This document shows, one piece after another, positions 1 through 12,009 of a stretch of 64,000 nucleotides of DNA; within the stretch, counting starts at the first letter, position 1, and every line of letters begins with the position of its first letter. Under the pieces are notes generated by a model. The model ran no database searches, was not told the origin of the DNA, and worked only from the letters and a program-made list of their open reading frames with translations. A program made the position numbers and the translations under genes. This DNA comes from Dermatemys mawii (taxonomy: Eukaryota > Chordata > Testudines > Dermatemydidae). The stretch lies in the NCBI GenBank assembly GCA_007922305.1, contig ML677386.1, positions 10,893,830-10,957,829 on the forward strand, in the 5' to 3' direction.

Positions 1-107
1 TTTAATCAATGTCTAGTTTCACAGAAACCTAAAATGATTGTATCTGTTATCTTTGAATTGGATTAATTGTTAAGATCTAATGCCTAAGTTGTGTCTACTA
101 TCTACAC

Positions 108-490
108 CAGGGATCTCAAACTCAAATCACCACGAGAGCCACATGAGGGCTAGTACATTGGCCCGAGGACCGTATCATTTACACCTTTTCACATAAAGGT
201 ACAAAAGCTCCCAGCTGCCCTCGGCCCCACCCCCACTCCACCCCTTCCATGAAGCCCTGCTCCTGCCCTGTCTCTTCCCATCCCTATTCCAACCCCTTCC
301 CTAAATCCCCACCCCACCCCTTCTCTGCCCCCTCCCCATAGCGCATGGCTCCCCACTCCCCCCACATGGAAAGCGCTAAGCACCGCCAAACAGTTGTTTG
401 GCAACAGGAAGCACCTAGAGGTAGGCAAAGGAGCAGGGAAATGGCATGTGGGGATGGTGGGCAGCCACAAGAAATCACTCCAGACCCCTG
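108..490. mobile_element. hAT-type non-autonomous DNA transposon
   Basis: The element starts CAGGGATCTCAAAC and ends AGACCCCTG, imperfect terminal inverted repeats. It is flanked by near-identical 8-bp duplications, atctacac at 100-107 and gtctacac at 491-498. An 8-bp TSD with CAG...CTG ends is the hAT signature. The interior is C-rich and non-coding, with no transposase. Confidence 0.7.
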
Positions 491-2111
491 GTCTACACAA
501 AGTAGTCATGAAATTTTCCTTCTGTTTCTCTACTAATAGTGCAATCCCACATAGTGGGAGCACCAATACAGACCAGCTACTGCATTTTGATCACTATTTT
601 TTCTAGCTCTTCTCAGAGGAGGCTAGTAATCAGTGCTAAAAACACCACTGACCTGTCTACACCAACACACTCTGTTGCTAGCACCTGTTGAACTGTCCTG
701 GTACTAGAGAAACAGTGGAAGCCACAATGGAGAATTTCAGAAAAACCTCAGTATCAGTAAGGACTTACGGTCAAGAGCCAGTTACAACAGTACATGCAAA
801 GAACCAGAAAATGTTCTGCATTCTGATGCACTTCACATGACATTGAAATTGAAGATGTAGGTTGGTCAAATACAATGGAATTTATCAGTCTTTTTACACA
901 GGATTAATAATTTACACTTATGTAGACAGGTTTCATTAGAGGATCTCAAGGAACTTTAAGGCAGCTGATCTAATAAAACTAAATCTCTATTATGAGTTTA
1001 AATTTGTCTTGAAAGCTCCATTAAAGATGCTTGTCAAGGCACTTCAGCTTCATTACTCGAGAATTCAGCTGGCATTTTTAGTAGTCACTATTTCTGCAAG
1101 GACACTTTGCAAAATCCAAGCTCATTTCTGCCAACTACTTTTTTAAACATAGCTGACAAGGTCATGATTAGTACCAAACTGGATTTATTTCAAAGTCAAC
1201 TTTCCACATAGAAAAAAATATGCAAACAGTATTTCTATGGTTCCACAAATCAGAGCAAGAATTGAGGATGCAGCATTAGTAAAGCAGATAAATGGATGCA
1301 CAATTATGTTGCTTAAGAGCATAAATGAAAGAGAAGAAATAGTCCTATTGGACCTGGAGTAAAAGGCTCAGTCAATACAGAAAGTTAAGATTAAAAAAAA
1401 AGACAAAAAAAGACTAAGGCTGCAGCATGAAACTCTACATTTTAATAATATAAGGTAAATATCCAGTTTTCAAGATTTCTGGCTGTTGATTTTTCAGTCA
1501 ATGGTAGTTTAGAACTAACGACAGATCTACACTATAAACTTACATTGGCATAACTGAAAAATCCACATTCCTGAATGATGCAGTTATACTGATCTAACAA
1601 GGGGTGAAGACATCACAAAGAGAAGCTCTCCCTTTGGCCTAATAGTGTCACCAGTGAAGCGCTAGCAGCGTTTTCAATGCAGACCTGCCCTTAGTAATAC
1701 CAAAATGATGGCAGATGGGATAATCAAGCCCAAAATCTCTCATCAATCATATAGTAGCTTTCCGGCATTTGCCACTATGAACAAATGTATATAACATCTC
1801 AGAACATCAGAAGAATGACCATACATAGTACAGGTATACTTGGGAATAGATCATTTTAGAAGTAAGGAAAAGAAAGAATTCATTAAGTTATAAAATGAGA
1901 TTGTACTCATTTCTTTTATGCCCAATCTTCCAAGCCAGATGTGCAGAAGTGCACTATTGTAGCAATATTACAGGAGCTTCTTGTACAGAGAAACGAAGTT
2001 ACATGCCCATACACTGTATGGGATACAGCTTAATACATCCTGCTCATCTGGCTCGTTTTCTGTGCAAGCTTGCCTATGAAATCAAGGAAAGCATGCTTTT
2101 GCCTGTAAATT

Positions 2112-2201
2112 CAGGGCTTTGGAGCGGTGCTCTGGCTCCGCTCCTGCTCCATGCAAAAAACTGCAGCTCCACTGCTCGGCGCTCTCCGCTCCAAAGCCCT
2201 G
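2112..2201. mobile_element. 90-bp hAT miniature element
   Basis: The element runs from CAGGGCTTTGGAGCGG to CGCTCCAAAGCCCTG, terminal inverted repeats of about 15 bp. It is flanked by a perfect 8-bp duplication, tgtaaatt, at 2104-2111 and 2202-2209. It is non-coding and must have been moved by a transposase supplied in trans. Confidence 0.88.
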
Positions 2202-2584
2202 TGTAAATTAGTGTTTTATAAATTATGTGTGACAATCCAGGCAGGGTTACTTATTGATTATTACAGTCCATGTACAAGAGTGTTAAATTTTTAAGGATAT
2301 TTTAAAATCCAAGATTTAGGTTGTTCAGTACTCGTGACTACTTTGATAGAACAATGTAAATTATACCTATTTTTAGCACAGCAAGATATGGATGTACTCG
2401 TCTCTGGCAAAAAATTATCTTCAGCTTAGGAGTTTTACATATTCAGGATTCTATGCAGGGATTCTCTGTCTCTTGACTGGCACATAAAGGTATCAGCTCT
2501 GAGGAGTGGTTTTAAGTAACATCCAGAACTCATATTTACAGAAAACTACTATCTTTCCCCTAAAAGCAAAACTCAATTACATTA

Positions 2585-2733
2585 AAAAGAACAGGAACAC
2601 TTGTGGCACCTTAGAGACTAACAAATTTATTTCAGCAAAAGCTTATGCTGAAATAAATGTGTTAGTCTTTAAGGTGTCACAAGTATTCCTGTTCTTTTTA
2701 CAGATATAGACTAACACAGCTGCTACTTTGGAA
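2585..2733 (+). mobile_element. Penelope-type foldback element, non-autonomous (copy 1)
   Basis: Two arms form a hairpin. The left arm begins AAAAGAACAGGAACACTTG and contains TGTGGCACCTTAGAGACTAA; the right arm carries its inverse (TTAGTCTTTAAGGTGTCACA) and ends CTGTTCTTTTT. A single-copy tail follows, with GACTAACACAGCTGCTAC, matching the 3' tail of the 46.3-49.5 kb Penelope element. The flanks carry a perfect 12-bp duplication, tcaattacatta, at 2573-2584 and 2734-2745. There is no ORF. The tail marks the 3' end, giving plus orientation. Confidence 0.85.
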
Positions 2734-3479
2734 TCAATTACATTAGAACATTTGATCTACTGTTGAAGATGTGAAATAACAAAGAGCCACAGGAAATTAG
2801 CTCCACATTTTGGATAAATCTTCAGTTTTTTCTTGCATTCATTCTTATTCTGGAAGCTATGGCAATAAAGCTACCAGAGGGGTTTGAGAATGCAGTAGGT
2901 AACAGCAAAATGATCAGGCTAAGAGCAACTGGGTGTTGCTACTTTCCTCACTCAACTCTTAGCAATTTTTCAAATCAAATTGTATGGTTTTATCCCCTTA
3001 CCTCACAAATGCATTGAAACTGCAGTCAGATAATGCAATATGAAATATTACAGACACTCCCACATTCTCAGCCAGATTTGAAAAAAAGAGGTGCTGTGTC
3101 AAAGGCAAGATACCAATTCAAGTATTTAAATTTATTTAACAAATAATTTACTCAAATCACTGAAATATAGTCAGATAAAAACAGATTATCTGATGCTAGA
3201 AAAACTAAACCATTTAGATCCAGCTAAACTTAGAGGAAAGGATAAAGAAACCCCCCCATCTCTTTCAGACGAATTACAGTGCACCTCAGGCAAAACACAA
3301 GAGTAATCATGAGCGAAGGCAAACTGCCCCAGCCTATTCTTTTGGGTCCTCTCCCATGGGTGAGACACTCCTGCATAGGTTTTGCATCTGCAGACTTCCC
3401 AACATTTTACAAGTTGCTTGTCCTACTTTGCTGTGCACATCTAGTAACCCAGGAAACAGGGTCCCACGCAGGGAGGTCT

Positions 3480-4720
<1,241 letters not shown>

Positions 4721-5171
4721 GCCTCACGGAGTCACGGGCCTCCCCGTGCAAGCTAAGAGACAGCAGGTGGATGCTGCCATGACGAGCACAAGGGAGCACT
4801 GAGCCAATGATAGCCTGCTGGGCCCTGTTCTCAGCTCACTACTGGCCTAGCTTGGCATTTTTGTCAGTGTCCAAGGCCCAGCAAAGGAGAGTTCTAAGGT
4901 GGGATTGGAAGGAGGCCAACAGGCTCATTTAGCAACTATTTAGAGGGTGTTCCCAGGTGGCCAGTGGAGGCTGAGGTTATAGTCCATTTCTCTCCCCCTC
5001 CCCTCACGATACTGCACATCCATTTCAACAGCCACATAACATTTTGAAAGCAAAAATGAAAGCCTCTCGCTAAGTGTGAAGATCCAAAAATGCTTGATAA
5101 GGTGATGGAATTACTTTGTGACCCATGATCTTCCCAGGATGAGCTGCAGTGCCGGCTTTTTCCACAGGATA

Positions 5172-5287
5172 TTATTAATCATATTTATTACCTTAGCAGC
5201 TTGGGTGCAACCAAAAAGGAAGCTCCATTGTTGTAGGCATTTTACAAGTCATACAGCCCCTGCCCTGAGTTTACAATCTGTCTCAAA
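5172..5287 (+). repeat. Ancient amniote SINE-like fragment
   Basis: The stretch reads ttattacc...ttgtaggcattttacaa...gcccctgccctgag.tttacaatct. It resembles the widespread vertebrate repeat with consensus words 'ctaggcgctgtacaaac' and 'agcttacaatct'. It is diverged and has no clear ends. Another copy lies at 36805-36885. Confidence 0.45.
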
Positions 5288-5518
5288 CTAGCTATTGTTG
5301 AAGACTAATCCCTGATCTTCCCTAAAAAATAGCATGTTTCTCATCAGTTACATGCTACATTTTAGCAGTAGTTGTACCTTTAGCAGAGGGCCACTTACTT
5401 CATAGCTTGTGTAGCCTGAATTTATCACACTTTGCATTCTGGTTCTGCTTGCCTTCAAGCTCCCTTTCTACCACTATCCCATTCCCCACTATTTTAGGGA
5501 CTACTTGATATTCCTCTG

Positions 5519-5635
5519 GGGTGACCAGATGTCCCGATTTTACAGAGACAGACCCAATTTGTGAATCTTTTTCTTATATAGGCTCCTATTACCCCCACCC
5601 CGTCCTGATTTTTCACACTTGCCATCTGGTCACCC
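5519..5635. mobile_element. Short palindromic-ended DNA element (MITE)
   Basis: The ends are GGGTGACCAGATG and CATCTGGTCACCC, perfect 13-bp inverted termini around about 90 bp of non-coding DNA. I recognise this as a common turtle repeat. The superfamily is not clear, since no convincing TSD is visible. Confidence 0.65.
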
Positions 5636-6209
5636 TATATTCCCCACAATCTTTCCACAGGGTTTTGTGCGTCCCCAATGCCCCATCTGTCATACACCTG
5701 CTTATTCTCACCAAAACGCAAGGCAATTTTTGCAGTCTTAAACCCAGCATTACAATTCAGCTGTTAAAAAGAGAAGGGAGTCGTCATTTAGAAACCAATC
5801 TTGCAAAATGATGAGCACTCTCAATTTACACTAAAAGCATTGGGGATTAAGGGCTCTCACATGATTTTTCATTGACATGAGGTTTCTGGGCTCAGCCTTG
5901 ACAGGCATATCTATAACAGAGAACATTTAGGCCTATGTTGGTGGAAGAATGTCTCCTGCGGCCATAGCACTGTGCATACAACCACTTATGTGACTGAAAC
6001 TTATGTCACTCAGGGGTGTGGTTTTTTTCATACCCTTGAACAACAAGTTTTGCCAGTGTAAGTGGTGGTGAATATATCTCATGTAAGTGTTTTCTCCAAC
6101 ACCCCTCTTTAATCTGATATATAACTACAGAACACACTTGTTACAAGTTAAAGGAATATTGTCAACTTAAAATATAGTCCCCTTCACACATACATACATG
6201 TTTCAGATA

Positions 6210-6540
6210 CAGCAGAACCTCTGAGTTATGAACACCAGCGTTACAAACTGACCAGTCAACTACACACTTCTTTGGGAACCAGAAGTACGCAATCAGGCAG
6301 CAGGAGAGACAAAAAGAAAAAAAAAGTCTATAGTACAGTACTGTATTAAATGTAAACTACTAAAAAGATAAATGGAAAGCAGCATTTTTCTTCTGTGAAG
6401 TAAAGTTTCAAAGCTGTATTAAGTCAATGTTCAGTTGTAAACTTTTGAAAGAACTATAATGTTTTGTTCAGAGCTAAGAACATTTCAGGGTTATAAACAA
6501 CCTACATTCCCAAGGTGTCCATAGCTCTGAGATTCTACTG
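6210..6540 (+). mobile_element. Tc1/mariner-type (Tigger-like) non-autonomous element, copy A
   Basis: The ends read cagcagaacctctgag and ctctgagattctactg, inverted termini flanked by TA on both sides (6208-6209 and 6541-6542), as expected for Tc1/mariner/pogo insertion. The interior is non-coding. The same sequence recurs at 10628-10833 (reverse) and 10887-11211 (same strand). Confidence 0.75.
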
Positions 6541-7127
6541 TACTATGGGTTGGATTGTCAAAAGCATCAAATTGACAAAATTGCTGCCATTGAAGTTAAT
6601 AGAAATGTTACCAAGAGGAGTGGGCTGGCCAATACGGAACACTTCTAAACTCACATACCCACTTTCTGTGATTTTAAAACAGTACTTTCCTAGTTTTTCT
6701 AAATGTTTCCTCTCCCTATTTGCTCCATGAAAGACTCCACGAAACAAAAGAAACTAATTTTTACAGGAGAAAACTGTGAAAATGGACTATACAAAGGATG
6801 ATTAGAGTTAATGGAAAGACACTGAAACAACTGGTAATTTAAAAGAACACCCTGGCTCCAAGACATCTAATAAGGAGAGAATTTCATCACACTGATTAAC
6901 CATGAGTCACTGTGAACTGAGAGAGAGAAAAAAGTAGAGGAATAAGCCTTTTGAAAGGTTTGAAACTGAGGGTTGTTTTTTTTTTATCCAGAACCTGCAT
7001 GACTATCTTGAAGTGGGAGGCTGACTGTGAATGCTGGATCCCTCATATAGGTAAGTAATATGCTGGGGCAATACGTAACTCTTATCAGAAAAGAGATTTT
7101 ATCTAATATGAAACTGAAAAGCCTGAG

Positions 7128-8720
7128 GTTCATAGAATCACAGAATATTAAGGTTGGAAGAGACTTCCAGAGGTCATCTAGTCCAACCCCCCTGCTCAAA
7201 GAAGGACCAACCCCAACTAAATCATCCAGCCAGAGCTTGGTCAAGCCGGGCCTTAAAACCCTCTAAAGATAGAGATTCCACCATTTCCCTGGGTAACCCA
7301 TTCCAGTGTTTCAGCACCCTCCTAGTAAAATAGTTTTTTCCTAATATTCAACCTAGACCTCCCGCACTGCAACTTGAGACCATTGCTCCTTGTTCTGTGA
7401 TCTGCCACCACTGAGAGCAACCTAGCTCCATCCTGTTTGGAACCTCCCTTCAGGTAGTTGAAGGCTGCTATTAAATCCACCCTCACTCTTCTCTTATGCA
7501 GACTAAATAAGCCCAGTTTCCTTGGCCTCTCCTCATAAGTCATGTGCCCATCCCCCAAATAATTTTTGTTGCCCTCCGCTGGACTCCTTCCCATTTGTTC
7601 ACATCCTTTCTGTAGTGGGAGACCCAAAACTGGAGTTCATACTCCAGATGTGGCCTCACCAGTGCCGAATAGAGGGGAATAATCACTTCCCTCGATCTGC
7701 TGGCAATGCTCCTACTAATGAAGCCCAATATGTGATTAGCCTTCTTGGCAACAAGGGCACACCGTTAACTCATATCCAGCTTCTCGTCCACTGTAATTCC
7801 CAGGTCCTTTTCTGCAGAACTGTCACTTAGTCAGCTGGTCCCCCGCCTGTAGCAGTGCATGGGATTCTTCCGTCATAAGTGCAGGATTCTGCACTTGTCC
7901 TTGTTGAAGCTTATCAGATTTCTTTTTGTCCAATTCTCCAATTTATCTAGCTCACTCTGGACCCCATTCCTACCCTCCAGTGTACCTACCTCTCCCCTCA
8001 GTTTACTGTCATCTGCAAACTTGCTGAGGGTGCAGTACACTCCATCCTCCAGCTCATTAATGAAGATGTTGAACTAAACTGGCCTCAGGACCGACCCCTG
8101 GGGCACTCCGCTTGATACTGCCTGCCAACTAGACATCAAACCATTGATCACTACCCGTTGAGCCCAGCAGTCTAGACAGCTTCCTATTCACCTTACAGTC
8201 CATTCATCCAATCCATACTTCTTTAACATGCTGGCAAGAATACTGTGGGAGACTGTATCATAAGCTTTGCTAAAGTCTAGATATATCATGTCCACCGAGA
8301 GGTATCTCATCACAGAAGGCAGTCAGGTTGGTCAGGCATGACTTGACCTTGCTATGCCCTCATATTTTGCTTATGAATCCATGTTGATTTTTCCTAATCA
8401 CCTTCCTCTTCTCCAAGTGCTTCAAAATGGATTTCTCGAGGACCTGTTCCATGATTTTCCAGGGACTTAGGTGAGGCTGACCATTCTGTAGTTCCTCAGA
8501 TTCTCCTTCCCTTTTTTAAAGATGGGCACTATATCTGTCTTTTTCCAATCATCCCCCAATCACCATGAATTTTCAAAGATAATGGCCAAATGGCTCTGTA
8601 ATCACATAGCCAACTTCCTCAGCACCCTCGGATGCATTGCATATGGCCCCATGGACTTGTGCACATCGAGCTTTTCTAAATAGTCCTTAATCTTTTTTTC
8701 ATCACTGAGGGCTGCTCACT
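7128..8720 (-). mobile_element. CR1 LINE, 5'-truncated
   Basis: Read on the minus strand this is the 3' part of a CR1 retrotransposon, ending at about 7128 with the usual CR1 terminus (TTCTGTGATTCTATGA). Remnants of the ORF2 reverse-transcriptase C-terminus are readable near 7540-7728 (SALVRPHLEYELQFW). The frame is broken elsewhere by stops and shifts, so it is dead. The 5' limit is approximate. Confidence 0.88.
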
Positions 8721-9693
8721 TCCTCCCCATACTGTACATTTTTTTATTTTCTGTGTAACGTAGGTTTGCTTCCCCATCATCTTTGAAACTGTAGTTCTTA
8801 TATCAAATAAACTTTTCATTCATTTATATTGTAACCAGGTCTCTGGTATGCAAATTGTATGGAGGGCATATGCTAAAGTAAGCTGGTTCCTAGGGGCCTG
8901 GTTTCATGTCTCAAGGGTGATGAACAAGAGGGAAAAATAGGAGTCTGGTAATTAAGAGCTCGGGGAGAATGTATTTGGGGAGACTATTGGTGTCGCCCTG
9001 CAAAGCGTAATTAGGTAAGGGAGAGCCAGGGTGAGATTTTTATGCTTCTGGATTGGCTACTAGTGTCAGGAATCCAAGCCAGGGCTGCTAGCACAAACCC
9101 CCAAGGTTACAGGGAAGGCACTGAATGAATCCCTTACTGGGCTTGGAGGTCCCCAAATCATCAGCTACAGAACATTTTGTTTACAAAAATTAACTGCCTT
9201 ATTGTTTCAAATTCCCTTCATAATTCTTCCCCCCACCCCCATCTGTCTCATATTGGCTTGTTGGTCGCATAGCCCATATCTGATGAGGCCTGTCTATAAT
9301 CATTCTCAACTGTGCACTGCTTATGGTGTGGTAACACAAAGATTTGATGAGGTGGTAGACACCATACAAACAAAAGTAAGGTCTCGGCTACTTTGGAAAG
9401 TTTTACCAGTTGTAACTGATATAGTTATACTGGCATAACCCCCACTGTGGACACACTTATTCCAGTAGGAGTGGTTCCCTTTTCAGTTTAGTTTAACCCA
9501 TTTCTCAAGCAACATATGCTAAATTTAAGAAATCTACTCTTATCCGAGAATAAGAGCACCTATAAATGGGTGGGGTGTTTTATATGGATATAACTAGATT
9601 TAACTAGATTTAACTAGACTTAAAAGTAACACCTTCAGTCATAAAAAATAACTTTCCACTGTAGCTATGTAGCTAAGGTCTGAGACTGTAAAC

Positions 9694-10066
9694 CAGTAGT
9701 GGATAACCTGCAGACTGTGAGCCATATGTGGATGGTCAGGATAATCCACTGGTGGGCTGGGAGACAGTTTGTTTACATTGACCACCCACAGACACGGCTG
9801 CTGCAGCATCTAGTGGGTGGGGTTCACCGTTCCTGGCCAATGGGAAGTGGTGCAAGCTGGAGGGCTGTGCTGGCCGTCACTTCCATTGGCCGGCAATGGT
9901 GAAGGATGTGCTGGCTACCACTTCCTGCAGCTCTCGTTGGCTGGGAACAGTGAATTGCGGACACTGGGAACTGCAGGCAGCCCTGCCTGCAGACAGTCAA
10001 TGTAAACAAACTGTCCCGTGGCCTGTCAGCAGATTACTCTGACAGGCTACAGGTTGCCCACCACTG
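9694..10066. mobile_element. hAT-type non-autonomous element
   Basis: The left end is CAGTAGTGGATAACCTG and the right end CAGGTTGCCCACCACTG, inverted termini. The flanking octamers ctgtaaac (9686-9693) and ttttaaac (10067-10074) match at six of eight positions, so the insertion is old. The interior is GC-rich with no transposase. Confidence 0.65.
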
Positions 10067-10099
10067 TTTTAAACCCTTCAGGGCAGGGACTATCTAAAT

Positions 10100-10574
10100 C
10101 AGGGGAGGGCAAACTATGGCCCATGGGCCGGATTCAGCCCATCAGGGCTTTGGATCCAGCCTGTGAGATTGCCACCCCCATAGCACCGCGGGGCTATGGC
10201 AAATTCCCAGCCTGCCCTGGCCTGGTGCCGCTCCCAGAAGCAGTCGGCACCATGTCCCTGCAGCCCCCAGGGGAGGAGAAAGAAGGCGGCTCTACGCTCT
10301 GCCCTCGCCTGTAGGCACCCCCCACCCAGCTCCCATTGGCCAGGAATGGGGAACCCTACATCCTGAACCCCTCCTGCCTTGAGGCCCCTGCCTTACCCCA
10401 CACCCCAACCTCCTGCCCAGCCCCAAACCCCTGCCACACCACTCCTGCACCCCAACCCTATCACTATAAGCCCCTTCCTGCACACCGCACTCCAACCCCC
10501 TGAATGTAGTCCCAGCTCTGGATGCAATTTTCTCACCCAGATGTGGCCCTTGGGCCAAAGTTTGCCCACCTATG
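10100..10574. mobile_element. hAT-type non-autonomous element
   Basis: The element starts CAGGGGAGGGCAAAC and ends GTTTGCCCACCTATG. It is flanked by a perfect 8-bp duplication, atctaaat, at 10092-10099 and 10575-10582. The GC-rich interior has no coding potential that I trust. Confidence 0.85.
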
Positions 10575-10627
10575 ATCTAAATAGACAAGATACACTACGG
10601 AACTCAGGCCTAAGGTTTCCTTATGAA

Positions 10628-10833
10628 ATTTTTTTACTTTATTTTTTTTTTTTTTTAGTAGTTTACATTTAACACAGTACTGTACAGTATATGGGTTGGT
10701 GTTTTTTTGGTTTTTTTTGCGGGGAGGGAGGATCTTTACTGCTGCCTGATTGTGTACTTCTGGTTCCAAATGAGGTGTGTAGTTGAGTGGCCAGTTTGTA
10801 ACTCTGGTGTTCATAACGCTGAGGTTCTACTGT
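10628..10833 (-). mobile_element. Tigger-like element, copy B (truncated)
   Basis: This is the same family as 6210-6540 in the opposite orientation. The intact right end reads cgctgaggttctactg followed by TA. The other end is lost near a poly-T tract, just right of the hAT element at 10100-10574. Confidence 0.65.
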
Positions 10834-10886
10834 ACATTAGTGGTTGTTAGAGAATACAAGGAGTTCTGAAAATTATTATGCATATA

Positions 10887-11211
10887 TAGCAGAACCTCAG
10901 AGTTATGAACACCAGTGTTATGAACTGACTAACCACACACGTCATTTGGAACTGGAAGTACATAGTAGGGCAGCAGAATCAAAATTGGGGGGAAGGGGAA
11001 AGCAAATATAGTGTGGTACTGTGTTAAATGTAAATTACTAAAAAAAAAAAAAAAAAAAAGAGGGAAAGCAGCATTTTTCTTCTGTCTAGTGAAGTTTCAA
11101 ACAGCATTAAGTCAGTGTTCAGCTGTAAACTTCTGAAAGAACCACCATAGCATTTTGTTCAGAGTTACAAATAACTGTTCCCAAGTTGTTCATAACTCTG
11201 AGGTTCTACTG
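10887..11211 (+). mobile_element. Tigger-like element, copy C
   Basis: The left end reads tagcagaacctcagag and the right end ctctgaggttctactg, each next to TA. It is full length like copy A, with an expanded internal A-run of about 20 at 11040-11058. It lies head to head with copy B, only about 50 bp away. Confidence 0.72.
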
Positions 11212-11679
11212 TAGATAAGAAAATTGGTTGTGGTGGTGAGCCTTGATTGAGGGGCTTGATGTTCTAGATGAGCAGCAGAGATACTTCCCTCTGGCCAGAA
11301 GAGGGACTGACTGATAATATCAGAACAGGAACTTGCTTTTTAGATATACAAGATCTCTCTTTATTCCACATCCAACTAAGTGAGTGAGACTACCTTAAAT
11401 TACAAGAAATGTAAATCTGGAAGATAAGCAGGAAAAAGGAAATTATTTGCTTATAATAAATATTGTTTGTATTAAGGTAACTGTTGAATGAGTAATTTCA
11501 TACAGCCATCTCCAAGGAAGAACCTCCTCTAAAAGGGAAAGCGGCTGAAGAGTAAAGTGTTTCTGGAACCTATACCCTCTTACTGTTTCAATCAAGGGGT
11601 ACGGACACAAGTGTCCTTCCAGTGAGTTATATTGCCCTCAGGCTGCTGCAGGTGAAAACACACACACTTTCCATTGGAG

Positions 11680-11685
11680 TTTATT
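11680..11685 (-). terminator. RBM34: RBM34 polyadenylation signal AATAAA
   Basis: A canonical AATAAA on the minus strand lies about 50 bp past the RBM34 stop codon (11737-11739). If used, the 3' UTR is only about 70-90 nt. I see no other canonical signal between the stop and this site. Confidence 0.6.
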
Positions 11686-11736
11686 AAAAAACAAACAAAT
11701 ATTTTTACAAATTCCAAAATTAGCAATGTGGCAAGA

Positions 11737-12009
11737 TTAGTTACGTTTCCCACCTTTTGTTCTAGTCACACTTTTTGGTTTCTTTGTTTTCTTTTTCAGT
11801 GGGATTGCTTTTTCACCAGCAAATGAATTGTTGGTACATCTCTTTGTATTTATTGAAGTACCACCAAATCTGTGCTTTGGACCAGAGTCCTTTATGTTGC
11901 CGGAACTTTTCTGGTTTTTCTCCTTCTCAACGCAGCGTTTCACTCTAAGCTTTCTTCCATTCAGTTCAAAGTTGTTTAGTTTCAGAGCAAGATGTACAGC
12001 ATCTGTATT
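11737..12009 (-). CDS. RBM34: RBM34 exon 11 and stop
   Basis: Acceptor TTAATAG|AAT. It starts NTDAVHLALKLNNFELNGRK, finishing RRM2, then runs into a Lys/Arg-rich tail with GEKAIPLKKKTKKPKS and a TAA stop at 11737-11739. The tail fits a nucleolar localisation signal. Confidence 0.95.
   Translation of the reverse strand, partial: NTDAVHLALKLNNFELNGRKLRVKRCVEKEKNQKSSGNIKDSGPKHRFGGTSINTKRCTNNSFAGEKAIPLKKKTKKPKSVTRTKGGKRN

Larger units (their letters stand above)
4721..11660. other. TOMM20-RBM34 intergenic region
   Basis: No gene is recognised between the TOMM20 CpG island and the RBM34 polyadenylation site. The region is largely repeats: an old SINE fragment, a palindromic MITE, three copies of one TA-flanked DNA transposon, a minus-strand CR1 and two hAT elements, listed separately. 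The 8.7-9.7 kb and 11.2-11.6 kb parts show nothing I can name. Confidence 0.65.
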
